Positions 56,197 to 63,966 of a stretch of 64,000 nt of DNA are shown here, one piece after another; positions within the stretch are counted from its first letter, which is position 1; each line of letters opens with the position of its first letter. The notes under the pieces are model-generated. The model was not told the origin of the DNA. It worked only from the letters and a program-made list of their open reading frames with translations, and did no database searches. The stretch comes from an uncultured Lachnospiraceae bacterium (GTDB taxonomy: Bacteria > Bacillota > Clostridia > Lachnospirales > Lachnospiraceae): contig CACZFI010000006.1 in NCBI GenBank assembly GCA_902780405.1, positions 167,958 to 231,957 on the forward strand, written 5' to 3'. The position numbers and the translations under genes are program-made.

Positions 56197-58890
56197 TTAT
56201 CCTAAAATCACTCTCACTTCATGCAGACTTTCCGCATCAAGTGCCTCGATATCCGCTCTCTTGACGACGCCGCCGTCTGCCGCATAGGGTGCACCGTCGA
56301 TCGTGATCTCCTTTACGCTGTATGCCCCGGGTGCAAGCCCTTCCTTGTTCACCATGGTGACGGAAAGCTTGCGTCCGGCAAATGTAAACGCCAAACCGGC
56401 AGTACCGTTACTATCGAACTGTTTAGACAAAAGTCTCGGTGCAACCAGAAGGTCTCCCATCTGTCCGCGGATACCGAACATCTCGGTGATCACAGTCACG
56501 AGCAGCCAGCTTGCCGCTCCGGTCAGATAGTGGTAGACACCTCTGCCTTTCGCATCCACATACTCGGGGATGCCGGGGTAGATCTTGCTCACTTCTACAT
56601 TGCTTGCATGCTTGTACAGGGACTCAAACACCTTGTAGGCAGCCTCATACTCACTTCTTCTGTACAGTGCATTACCAAACATGGTAGCCATATGACAGAA
56701 GACTGCTCCGTTCTCCTTGTGGCCGTAAGCGAAGCCGAACATGCGTCCCAGATCCATCTTAACCTCATGGAAGTCGGAATTAAGCTTATAACCTCCCACC
56801 GATCCGTCATAGAGGAAGTCGTCCGCCGAGCGAATGATGTCCTTCACCTGCGCATCCGTAGCGGTTCCGGACATGGTGGTAAATACCTGGCTTGTGAGCA
56901 TGATCCTGGTATTGCCGTCTTCCGTCTCGCCTTCCACACGTCTTCCGGAATTGTCATAGTAACCGTTGAAGAATCCGTGTCCGTCTTTGGTGGTCACCCA
57001 CTCGTTCTTTCGGATATAATCCATCATCCAGGATGCCTTGCCGCGAAGATCTTCTGCAAGTTTTGCCGCATCCACGTCAATCTTCTTACCGGATACCGTG
57101 TGTCCGCAGGTATCGCAATACTTAAAGAGAAGTTCGCGCTTTGCGTCCTTATCATCGTAGAGCGCGGGATCCGTGAAAATGAGTGCCCCGAGTTCTTCCG
57201 CAACGGAAAGCGTCGGGTGTCCCTTCCCTGCAAGTACGTCCAGAAGGTCTGCAATATGATTCAGGTTGTAAGCGTACATCGTGGTAAATGCAACGCTCTC
57301 TCCTCTGTCTGCCGCCATATCAAGCGCATCGTTCCAGTCTGCGCCGCGAAGGCGGATCTCTCCGTGTTCACCCACATCATAGAAGGATGAGATGTTCTGG
57401 ATCAGCAGATGCTCGATCAGGCTTCCCTTGTAGATCTCACCCGATGCGGTACGCTGCTTTTCACCTTCTTCCGGTGACCAGGCCGTATCACGTCCCTCAC
57501 CGCGCTTGGTAAGAAGGTCCTTGAAGTATGTATTCTCCTCGAGAAGGATCTCCACATCTCCGGTCTGCTCGATATATAAGTCGGTTGTCAGGAAGGGCCA
57601 TACGCCATGGTCCATCCAGACTCTTGCGATTCCGTTTCGATCGGCGATAAATTCACCCTGTCCGCTTCCGATGATGGTAGCATTCGTACCGTCCATTCTG
57701 ACTCCGCCGAAATTGTCCACCAGCATCTGTCTTACACCGTCCGGATTCATGATGAGAAGCGCAAGGCAGTCCTGCCAGAGATCTCTCCAGCCTCTTCCGC
57801 CCTTGCCGTAATCATGGTGCGGCAGGAAGGAGCATCCATAGATTCTTCTGAGCATGGGCTGGAAGCTGATCCACTTCATCCATGCATCAAAGTCGGAATC
57901 TCCCGTATGATAGGTGACATTGACCTTTTCTTTCCAGTAAGCGATCGTCTCGTCCCACTTGGCATCAAAGACCTTCGTCGAAAGAAGCCCGGACGCATCC
58001 TCGGAGATCTCGGATACACCGGTTCCGTAACCCATGGCTACAATGATCGAGAAGCTCTCACCGGGAGCGACGGTCGTCTTCGCAAATACAAGTCCGCCCA
58101 GCGCCTCGTATCCGGAGATGGCATATCCCGGCTCGTGACAGGGGATATTCTTTTCATACAACGCACGCGGATTCTCAAGATTTCCGCCCTCGCCGATGAA
58201 CTCCTCCATAACAGGGAAGTATCCCACAGGGCGCACGCCGTCATTGCCTCCGAAGACGCCATAGGTGACGGTGTTCATCTTGTGTCCTCTCTCGTCAAAT
58301 GTCATGGTGGGATTCACCACAATACCGTTGGCATCGGTGGTGATTCTGTGAAGCAAAGCCGTCACATGTCTGTGATCGCGAATATTGGTTGCGGATCTTC
58401 CGTAGATGGGGATTGCCGCAACCGGCTCTAAAGTGCGCGCCTTGTCTCCGATATTGGTGATCGTAACCTTCATCAGTTCGAACATCTCACCTGATGAAGG
58501 AACAAAGCTTTTGATCTCTGCGGTTAGTCCGAGCTGCTCGGAGGTACGTGTCAGCGTATGATGCATGAAGCCTGCAGAAAGCTCCGTGTCTTCCTTGTCC
58601 GTGAAAAGTTTGGCCTGCTGGGCTGCGGAGCGTCCCGTCGCCGACCACAGGGTTCCGTCCTCAAGTCGAAGCCAGAAATTTCTGGAGGACTTATCGTTGT
58701 GTAAATTGTCACAGGATACGGGTGGCATGAGGAATGTATTCTGACCGGTCTTGGAATCACCTCCCAGATCGGGTGAAACCACGCTCATCACACCGTTTTC
58801 ATTTGCAAGGGGAAAGTACAGGTAGCTTAAAAGCTCCGGGTCTTTCACCGTAAAATCGCCGTCAGGGCTTGTAAACTGCAGTTTTGTCAT
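56197..58890 (-). CDS. GH94-family glycoside phosphorylase
   Basis: An 897-residue cytoplasmic enzyme. An N-terminal beta-sandwich domain leads to an (alpha/alpha)6 barrel with LPHHDYGKGGRGWRDLWQD, RVWMDHGVWPFL and RLRGADWNDALDMAADRGE, where D521 is the expected general acid, and a phosphate-loop region near GVYHYLTGAASWLLV. This is the plan of GH94 disaccharide or oligosaccharide phosphorylases (cellobiose, laminaribiose, chitobiose types). The acceptor specificity cannot be read. Paired with the larger paralogue downstream it suggests intracellular phosphorolysis of imported beta-glucans, although no sugar transporter is nearby. GAGGAGG precedes the ATG. Confidence 0.82.
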   Translation of the reverse strand: MTKLQFTSPDGDFTVKDPELLSYLYFPLANENGVMSVVSPDLGGDSKTGQNTFLMPPVSCDNLHNDKSSRNFWLRLEDGTLWSATGRSAAQQAKLFTDKEDTELSAGFMHHTLTRTSEQLGLTAEIKSFVPSSGEMFELMKVTITNIGDKARTLEPVAAIPIYGRSATNIRDHRHVTALLHRITTDANGIVVNPTMTFDERGHKMNTVTYGVFGGNDGVRPVGYFPVMEEFIGEGGNLENPRALYEKNIPCHEPGYAISGYEALGGLVFAKTTVAPGESFSIIVAMGYGTGVSEISEDASGLLSTKVFDAKWDETIAYWKEKVNVTYHTGDSDFDAWMKWISFQPMLRRIYGCSFLPHHDYGKGGRGWRDLWQDCLALLIMNPDGVRQMLVDNFGGVRMDGTNATIIGSGQGEFIADRNGIARVWMDHGVWPFLTTDLYIEQTGDVEILLEENTYFKDLLTKRGEGRDTAWSPEEGEKQRTASGEIYKGSLIEHLLIQNISSFYDVGEHGEIRLRGADWNDALDMAADRGESVAFTTMYAYNLNHIADLLDVLAGKGHPTLSVAEELGALIFTDPALYDDKDAKRELLFKYCDTCGHTVSGKKIDVDAAKLAEDLRGKASWMMDYIRKNEWVTTKDGHGFFNGYYDNSGRRVEGETEDGNTRIMLTSQVFTTMSGTATDAQVKDIIRSADDFLYDGSVGGYKLNSDFHEVKMDLGRMFGFAYGHKENGAVFCHMATMFGNALYRRSEYEAAYKVFESLYKHASNVEVSKIYPGIPEYVDAKGRGVYHYLTGAASWLLVTVITEMFGIRGQMGDLLVAPRLLSKQFDSNGTAGLAFTFAGRKLSVTMVNKEGLAPGAYSVKEITIDGAPYAADGGVVKRADIEALDAESLHEVRVILG

Positions 58891-58916
58891 CCTATTTGAA
58901 CCTCCTCAGATGTACT

Positions 58917-58953
58917 AAAACGCCGCAGTGCCGGTCTTGCCGCACCACGGCGC
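58917..58953 (-). terminator. Intrinsic terminator of the CBS gene
   Basis: On the minus strand CGCCG-GTGC and GCAC-CGGCG arms pair with two mismatches around a short loop, followed by TTTT. It separates the CBS gene from the phosphorylase genes downstream. Confidence 0.65.
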
Positions 58954-58958
58954 ATATC

Positions 58959-59342
58959 TCACTTATTCAGATACATAATCACGCTTTTTCTCGTGATGAT
59001 TCCGATAAAGATCATCCTGTCATCCACAATGCACAAAAAATTTCGATCGAGAATCTTGTCCAAGATTTCTTCCCGACCGACGGTGTTCAAACACTCGCCG
59101 TCCTTGTCCCGATTCACGATATCCTGCACCGTGTGTTCGGACAGATGATCGGAACCGTACGTCACATATGCTTTCAGGAAATCTCCTTCGCTCACGATCC
59201 CGACATAATGACCCTCGTCGTCGATCACCGGCACCGCGGAATAGGTGCTGGTCATGATGAACTGAGTCGCATGATCAAGCGGGTCGTTGGCATTTAAGTA
59301 CGTCAGCATCTGTTTCGGTACCAAAATGCTAAAAATATTCAT
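58959..59342 (-). CDS. CBS-domain pair protein
   Basis: A 127-residue protein consisting of two CBS motifs: TSTYSAVPVIDDEGHYVGIVSEGDF and FLCIVDDRMIFIGIITRKSV are the strand-rich cores. CBS pairs bind adenine nucleotides; short stand-alone ones in Firmicutes include the c-di-AMP receptor CbpB/DarB, which this could be, though specific residues cannot be judged. GGAGGG precedes the ATG at 59342, and a matching promoter excludes the longer frame to 59483. Confidence 0.85.
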   Translation of the reverse strand: MNIFSILVPKQMLTYLNANDPLDHATQFIMTSTYSAVPVIDDEGHYVGIVSEGDFLKAYVTYGSDHLSEHTVQDIVNRDKDGECLNTVGREEILDKILDRNFLCIVDDRMIFIGIITRKSVIMYLNK

Positions 59343-59405
59343 CTGTTCGCCCTCCAATAACACCTTCGTGGAAACGCATTTTGGCACATGCCTCCACAAT
59401 TTAGT

Positions 59406-59434
59406 ATTATACCATAGCGTGTGGAAACCGTAAA
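59406..59434 (-). promoter_or_regulatory. Promoter of the CBS gene
   Basis: TTTACG-N17-TATAAT with an extended -10 (TGG) on the minus strand; leader about 57 bases. Confidence 0.65.
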
Positions 59435-59466
59435 TTGATGAAGATGTCAAAAAGAGAGCGACGCAT

Positions 59467-59495
59467 TTGACCGAAATACACAAAAACAGTATAAT
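59467..59495 (+). promoter_or_regulatory. Promoter of the HAD phosphatase gene
   Basis: TTGACC-N17-TATAAT, near consensus. Transcription near 59502 rules out the frame start at 59467 and fits the ATG at 59533 with its AAGGAAA. Confidence 0.75.
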
Positions 59496-59532
59496 ACGGA
59501 AAGAAATGAACGAAACAAGAAAGGAAACCCCT

Positions 59533-60174
59533 ATGAAAACAGCTGTTTTATTTGATCTTGACGGTACGCTTTGGGATTCGTCGGCACAGGTTGCGGCATC
59601 CTGGGATGCGGCAATCCGCGATATGGATCTTCCCTATCATGTAACGCAGGAAATGATGTACGGATTTATGGGCCGTACCATGAACGAGATCGCGTACATG
59701 CTCTTTGACAAGGAGCCGAAAGACCGCGCGGTGGAACTGCTTCGCATCTGCACGGACTATGAAAACAAATACCTCGAAAACCACGGCGGCGTCCTTTACG
59801 ACGGTCTCGCAGAAACCTTATCCGAGCTTAAAAAAGATCACTTCCTTGCAGTCATCAGCAACTGCCAGGAGGGCTATATCGAAGCCTTCTATCGTTTTCA
59901 TGATATGGGCAAATACTTCGACGACCTCGAGAACAACGGCCGCACCGGACTCGGCAAGGCCGACAATATCAAGCTTCTGATCGAACGTAACAAGATTGAA
60001 CGCGCCGTCTATGTCGGCGACATCATGGGGGATTACGAATCCGCAACAGCAGCCGGAATTCCCTTTATCCATGCGGCTTACGGCTTCGGCACCGTACCCG
60101 AGGGAACGCCGAAGATCGATCGATTCACCGATCTTCCCGCTGTTGCCAACCGCATTCTCACTTCCGCTCTTTAA
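59533..60174 (+). CDS. HAD-superfamily phosphatase (Gph/phosphoglycolate-phosphatase-like)
   Basis: A 213-residue HAD hydrolase with an alpha-helical cap. Motif 1 is FDLDGTLWD with nucleophile D8, motif 2 is AVISNCQ, the motif 3 lysine is in GKADNIKLL and motif 4 is YVGDIMGDYESA. It resembles phosphoglycolate or pyrophosphate phosphatases; the substrate cannot be assigned. AAGGAAA is about 5 bases before the ATG. The last 17 bp overlap the convergent SulP gene. Confidence 0.88.
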   Translation: MKTAVLFDLDGTLWDSSAQVAASWDAAIRDMDLPYHVTQEMMYGFMGRTMNEIAYMLFDKEPKDRAVELLRICTDYENKYLENHGGVLYDGLAETLSELKKDHFLAVISNCQEGYIEAFYRFHDMGKYFDDLENNGRTGLGKADNIKLLIERNKIERAVYVGDIMGDYESATAAGIPFIHAAYGFGTVPEGTPKIDRFTDLPAVANRILTSAL

Positions 60175-62371
60175 GCTTTGCCGCAAGCGGTGCATTGATC
60201 TTGGCAAGCTTTTCAAGGTGTTCGTCCCGAAGCTCCATCATCCTGGTGTAGCCTTCGGGATCATGCGCCTTCAGGTACTGCGCAAAAGCGCGTCTTCGTT
60301 TTCTCATACTGCCGACAGTTCCCGGCGAAAGTTCCTCAATATGCTGTTCCACATAAGCGCGACGCTCCTCGATGGCTTTTTCGATTGCCCGGTTTCTCTC
60401 CGGATCCGAAAAAGGTTCGTGCATCAGCTGCAACTCGATCCGATCAAGCAGTTCATCCTCATCCAAAAGTCCGACACGTCCCCAGGACATATCGCTTTCG
60501 GTGTCGAAGATAATGTGTTCCGTGTCCTCTCCGCTGTCAAGTCTCTCCGAGATGATGGATACGGCTTCTTTTGTCATGCGATCCATCATAAGCGGCGCAT
60601 CCTTTCCGAATACCCACTCGAGCTCCGTATCAAGAAGTTCTTCCTGCTCTTCAACCTTTTTCTCACCGCGCATTGCCGCACGCAGCGCCTCCGCAGAGGG
60701 TTCTAACGGATAAGGCTTATGTATGCCTGCGTCGCGTAAGGCAAGCTGTGCATTTCTTCTTACAACTCCCTCATACAGAAACATCTCTGCACCGTATGCG
60801 CGCAAAAGATCATTCACATCACTGATATGATCCGTCATGTAGAAACGGATTCCCCTGGCAGCAAGGCTCTTGCGGATCGCCACAAGCCGTTCCGCCGCAG
60901 TCACGTCGATATCGGAAATACCGCTTGCGATCACGATCACCTGCTCTGTATCCGAGTCGACCGCCGCTTCGATATCCGTTTCAAAAGTGTCAATGTTTGC
61001 AAAAAACAGATTCCCGGCAAATCTGTATAATACCGTGTTTGCGATCCTTCTTGCGTGACGGTAACGTCTTAAGGAATAGAAACCTTCCATCCCCGGGATC
61101 ACGCCGACCTCTCCTCTCGGAGGTGCCGTCACACGGATGATCACGGCCACAAAGGACAGGAATACACCGATCATAACACCGTACATGGTGCCAAAGACGA
61201 GTACACCCGCACAGGCAACCAGAAAGATGTAAAACTCCCGCCTTGCATTTTTAAAAAGTTTTACGGCCAGATCAAATTCACATGCTCCGAGCAGCGCGCC
61301 GATCACAATGGCCGTAAGCATCGGCACGGGCATATACTCGATCAGGAAGGTGAACCGGAGTACCATCACAAGCATAGTGATGGCCGCAACCACCGAGACG
61401 AGCTGGGATTTTGCCTCATACTGTCTTGCCATGGAGCTTCTGGATACGCTTCCGTTCACAGGCGGCGCACCCACCGCAAAGGCAGCGGCATTCGCAACGC
61501 CATACGCAAGAATCTCCTGATTGGTTTTGATCTTCCGGCCGTCTTTTAAGGCATCGTTCTTGGATGCAAGCAGTGTTTCCGCCATGATGACAAGAGCGAT
61601 GGTCATAGACACAAAGAGGAGCCTTGTGGCATCCGCGTCACCAAGTTCGAGTTCAACGAGCTTCGGCAAACCGCTTTTCACTTTCGGAAGCAGCTTCACC
61701 CCATAATCGGAAAGATGCAGAAATTTTTCCAATAAAATACCTGCAGCCATCATAAATATGGGTGTTGGGAATTTCGGAAGGATTTTTCTTGTGAAAACAA
61801 TGATCAGAAGTGTCAGCGTTCCGAGAAGAAGTGAGAGTACATTTGCCGATCCCGCAGTGACTCCGATATGCATCACCAGCTCATCGAGCTCTCCGAGTCC
61901 CGAATCCGCCCCGTAGAGTTTGGGAATCTGCATAAGGATGATCGTAAGACAGATCCCGGTGACAAATCCACCCATCACGGGTGTTGAAATATAGCGGACG
62001 ATCCGTCCCGCTTTTAATAGGTAAAACAAAAGCAGCCACATGGCAACTGCCAGAGTGATAACGGGCACAAGCTTTATGGCTTCTTCCGTGCCGCCCTCCA
62101 CTCCGACAGCCATCAGGGCATGACCCACCATGGCTGCAGGCGCCGCATCGACGCCGAAGATAAAGTGCTTTGTGGACGTAAGCAGGGCAAATAAAAGAAT
62201 AGGCGACAGGGAGCCGTACAGTCCGTAGACCATCGGCAGCCCTGCAACCTGTGCATACCCCATTGAGATCGGAATGGACACAAGCCCGATGATCAGACCC
62301 GCAATCAGGTCTTTGATCAGATCCGACGTCTTGTAGTCCCAATCAAAATAACGTCCCCAAAGTTTTTTCAT
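60158..62371 (-). CDS. SulP-family inorganic anion transporter with STAS domain and long charged C-terminal extension
   Basis: A 737-residue membrane protein. The N-terminal ~430 residues hold the SulP transmembrane core (GLIIGLVSIPISMGYAQVAGL, then the family segment PPVNGSVSRSSMARQYEAKS). A STAS domain follows (about 437-545, with VIASGISDIDVTAAERLV). About 150 highly charged residues then extend beyond the usual end, rich in Glu, Arg and Lys. SulP proteins carry sulfate, bicarbonate or other anions. It is 11 bases downstream of desulfoferrodoxin, likely one operon, but no clear Shine-Dalgarno precedes its ATG, hinting at coupled translation. Confidence 0.88.
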   Translation of the reverse strand: MKKLWGRYFDWDYKTSDLIKDLIAGLIIGLVSIPISMGYAQVAGLPMVYGLYGSLSPILLFALLTSTKHFIFGVDAAPAAMVGHALMAVGVEGGTEEAIKLVPVITLAVAMWLLLFYLLKAGRIVRYISTPVMGGFVTGICLTIILMQIPKLYGADSGLGELDELVMHIGVTAGSANVLSLLLGTLTLLIIVFTRKILPKFPTPIFMMAAGILLEKFLHLSDYGVKLLPKVKSGLPKLVELELGDADATRLLFVSMTIALVIMAETLLASKNDALKDGRKIKTNQEILAYGVANAAAFAVGAPPVNGSVSRSSMARQYEAKSQLVSVVAAITMLVMVLRFTFLIEYMPVPMLTAIVIGALLGACEFDLAVKLFKNARREFYIFLVACAGVLVFGTMYGVMIGVFLSFVAVIIRVTAPPRGEVGVIPGMEGFYSLRRYRHARRIANTVLYRFAGNLFFANIDTFETDIEAAVDSDTEQVIVIASGISDIDVTAAERLVAIRKSLAARGIRFYMTDHISDVNDLLRAYGAEMFLYEGVVRRNAQLALRDAGIHKPYPLEPSAEALRAAMRGEKKVEEQEELLDTELEWVFGKDAPLMMDRMTKEAVSIISERLDSGEDTEHIIFDTESDMSWGRVGLLDEDELLDRIELQLMHEPFSDPERNRAIEKAIEERRAYVEQHIEELSPGTVGSMRKRRRAFAQYLKAHDPEGYTRMMELRDEHLEKLAKINAPLAAKLKERK

Positions 62372-62382
62372 TCAGATACCGT

Positions 62383-62757
62383 TTATGCTTCTGCCTTCCA
62401 GAATCCGTGCAGATTGCAATACTCGTAAGCAGCAACCAGGCTCTCACCCTCTGCAAGTGCAAAGGTTGCGACCGGTGTATCGCCGGGCTTTAAGTCTTTC
62501 TTCTGAATGCCCTGGCTTGTCTCAATGGCAATCCACTGGATATAGTGTGCCTCAAGGCTCGGATGCTCTACTTCTCCTACCTTTACGGTCACAATATTGC
62601 CATCAACGGAAATGACGGGAACATGCTTCTCCCCTGCGCCGTCGGACGTATTCGGAAGCACTTCTTCCATCTTCTGCCCGCAGCACATCACCGGAACACC
62701 GGCGTCATTCACGTACATTACAATATTTCCACAATGCGCACAACGAAAGATTCTCAT
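62383..62757 (-). CDS. Desulfoferrodoxin (superoxide reductase)
   Basis: A 124-residue two-domain iron protein that reduces superoxide to peroxide in anaerobes. The N-terminal rubredoxin-like center I has C6, C9, C25 and C26 (CAHC and CC spacing). Center II ligands are H45, H65, H71, C114 and H117 (EKHVPV, EHPSLEAHY, CNLHGFW), all present. GGAGGA lies 7 bases before the ATG at 62757 and too near the ATG at 62763. It has its own promoter just after the tRNA terminator and leads into sulP. Confidence 0.95.
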   Translation of the reverse strand: MRIFRCAHCGNIVMYVNDAGVPVMCCGQKMEEVLPNTSDGAGEKHVPVISVDGNIVTVKVGEVEHPSLEAHYIQWIAIETSQGIQKKDLKPGDTPVATFALAEGESLVAAYEYCNLHGFWKAEA

Positions 62758-62791
62758 AATCATGTCCTCCTTGAATAATATGTATTGGCAC

Positions 62792-62857
62792 GATTACTTC
62801 GTAATCTTGCCCGGACGGTCGGCGCGATGCTATATTATGACTTCGTCATAATCGCAC
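62792..62857 (-). promoter_or_regulatory. Desulfoferrodoxin leader: two dyads and a four-codon minigene
   Basis: GATTAC-ttc-GTAATC (62792-62806) and ATTATGAC-ttc-GTCATAAT (62834-62852) are perfect dyads with the same central triplet. On the minus strand GGGAGG (62857-62862) sits 7 bases before an ATG (62849) that opens a four-codon frame (Met-Thr-Lys-Ser-stop, 62849-62835), lying entirely in the second dyad. It could be an operator, an attenuating leader peptide or a dispersed palindrome. Confidence 0.4.
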
Positions 62858-62881
62858 CTCCCTTTTATCTACCATAGGCAT

Positions 62882-62890
62882 ATCATACCA
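62882..62890 (-). promoter_or_regulatory. Promoter element of the desulfoferrodoxin gene
   Basis: Extended -10 TGG-TATGAT on the minus strand without a good -35. Transcription near 62875 gives a ~118-base leader containing the two dyads. Confidence 0.4.
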
Positions 62891-62902
62891 TATTAAGCGC
62901 AC

Positions 62903-62929
62903 AAAAAAAAGCAGTAGTACTACTGCTTT
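62903..62929 (-). terminator. Intrinsic terminator of the tRNA operon
   Basis: AAAGCAGTA and TACTGCTTT form a 9-bp stem with a GTAC loop, followed on the minus strand by a run of T. It ends the rRNA/tRNA transcript 14 bases after tRNA-Phe. Confidence 0.92.
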
Positions 62930-62942
62930 CGGAAATAAAAAG

Positions 62943-63015
<73 letters not shown>

Positions 63016-63102
63016 AAAATTTGGAAGCACAAGCAAAAGTGGTTGCGAAGTAGAATTGCTTTGAAAGCTCGCTTTCATAAGCATATTCTGCTGAGTAAGC
63101 AG

Positions 63103-63126
63103 TTGGATTTGTATTTACAAATCCAA
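63103..63126. repeat. Perfect 11-bp dyad in the fMet-Phe tRNA spacer
   Basis: TTGGATTTGTA, two bases, and its exact complement. The 172-base spacer also holds a CTGCT/AGCAG hairpin at 63089-63103 and a mismatched TGCTT...AAGCA hairpin near 63057-63083. No gene seen here. Confidence 0.75.
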
Positions 63127-63187
63127 CACCATCGAGCAAGCACCGCTTGCGAGATGGGCTGTTGCGACTCTTACTGTAACTTCAGAG

Positions 63188-63261
63188 TAGCGGGGACAGG
63201 ATTTGAACCTATGACCTTCGGGTTATGAGCCCGACGAGCTTCCAGACTGCTCCACCCCGCG
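63188..63261 (-). tRNA. Initiator tRNA-Met (CAT)
   Basis: A 74-base tRNA with anticodon CAT and the three G-C pairs of the anticodon stem (CGGG...CCCG) that mark initiator tRNA. Acceptor CGCGGGG pairs with CCCCGC and leaves C1 unpaired with T72 (the usual initiator mismatch is C1-A72). A73; CCA not encoded. Confidence 0.95.
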
Positions 63262-63289
63262 CTGCTATGAGCACTATTTAAAGTACTTA

Positions 63290-63372
63290 ATGGGCGGAGG
63301 TGGATTCGAACCACCGAAGCATTCCGCAGCAGATTTACAGTCTGTCCCCTTTGGCCACTCGGGAATCCGCCC
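63290..63372 (-). tRNA. tRNA-Tyr (GTA)
   Basis: An 83-base class II tRNA with acceptor GGGCGGA/TCCGCCC, anticodon GTA, a long variable arm (GCTGCGGAATGCTTC) and A73. Confidence 0.96.
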
Positions 63373-63377
63373 ATATA

Positions 63378-63398
63378 GTCATGATGTTTTATCATGAC
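63378..63398. repeat. Perfect 8-bp dyad in the Thr-Tyr tRNA spacer
   Basis: GTCATGAT, a 5-base loop and ATCATGAC fill nearly the whole spacer between tRNA-Thr and tRNA-Tyr. Confidence 0.75.
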
Positions 63399-63471
<73 letters not shown>

Positions 63472-63480
63472 ATATGATAA

Positions 63481-63553
63481 TGGGACCTATAGGGCTCGAA
63501 CCTATGACCCTCTGCTTGTAAGGCAGATGCTCTCCCAGCTGAGCTAAGATCCC
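63481..63553 (-). tRNA. tRNA-Val (TAC)
   Basis: A 73-base cloverleaf with acceptor GGGATCT/AGGTCCC (one G-T pair), anticodon TAC in loop CTTACAA, T-loop TTCGAGC and A73. Confidence 0.96.
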
Positions 63554-63578
63554 ATAATAATCATTCATTTTTCAAGCA

Positions 63579-63654
63579 GAAATTCGTACCGAATTTCCTC
63601 AATCATAAGGATCCCTCCTTATGATAATTCGGAAGAAATCCGAAATCGGATTTC
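63579..63654. repeat. Three consecutive perfect dyads in the Asp-Val tRNA spacer
   Basis: GAAATTC/GAATTTC (63579-63597, 7 bp), ATCATAAGGA/TCCTTATGAT (63602-63625, 10 bp) and GAAATCCGA/TCGGATTTC (63635-63654, 9 bp) follow one another. The 16-bp motif shared with 24861-24876 comes directly after, at 63661-63676. The 156-base spacer has no gene. Confidence 0.8.
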
Positions 63655-63660
63655 TCTGAC

Positions 63661-63676
63661 TCGCTCAAAGCCGCGA
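63661..63676 (-). repeat. 16-bp motif shared with the post-gltX palindromic block
   Basis: TCGCTCAAAGCCGCGA, the exact reverse complement of 24861-24876. Confidence 0.75.
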
Positions 63677-63709
63677 GAGGCTCCCTTTCGCTTACGCTCA
63701 GGGCAAAAG

Positions 63710-63783
63710 CGACCCGGATGGGGATCGAACCCACGACCTCCGCCGTGACAGGGCGGCGCTCTAACCAGCTGAGCCACCGGGCC
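63710..63783 (-). tRNA. tRNA-Asp (GTC)
   Basis: A 74-base cloverleaf with acceptor GGCCCGG/CCGGGTC (one G-T pair), anticodon GTC in loop CTGTCAC, T-loop TTCGATC and the expected G73. First tRNA after the 23S gene. Confidence 0.96.
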
Positions 63784-63966
63784 TTGCTATGAGCACTTAG
63801 ACGGTGACAAGCCTTCGGCGAAGTCAGCATCTTACGTGCGATGCATGTCTGCGCCCTTGGTGAAGCGAGGACTATGTCCGACGCTGAACCTAGTAGCAGA
63901 CTTGTACCTTCAGAACTTCACACACAAATCAATTTCTAACCACTTTCCCGTTTCTGTAACCTCTAA

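Noticed and set aside
63603..63830. Open frames over the tRNA genes
   Set aside because: They are read through tRNA-Asp and its spacer; the tRNA cloverleaf explains the sequence.
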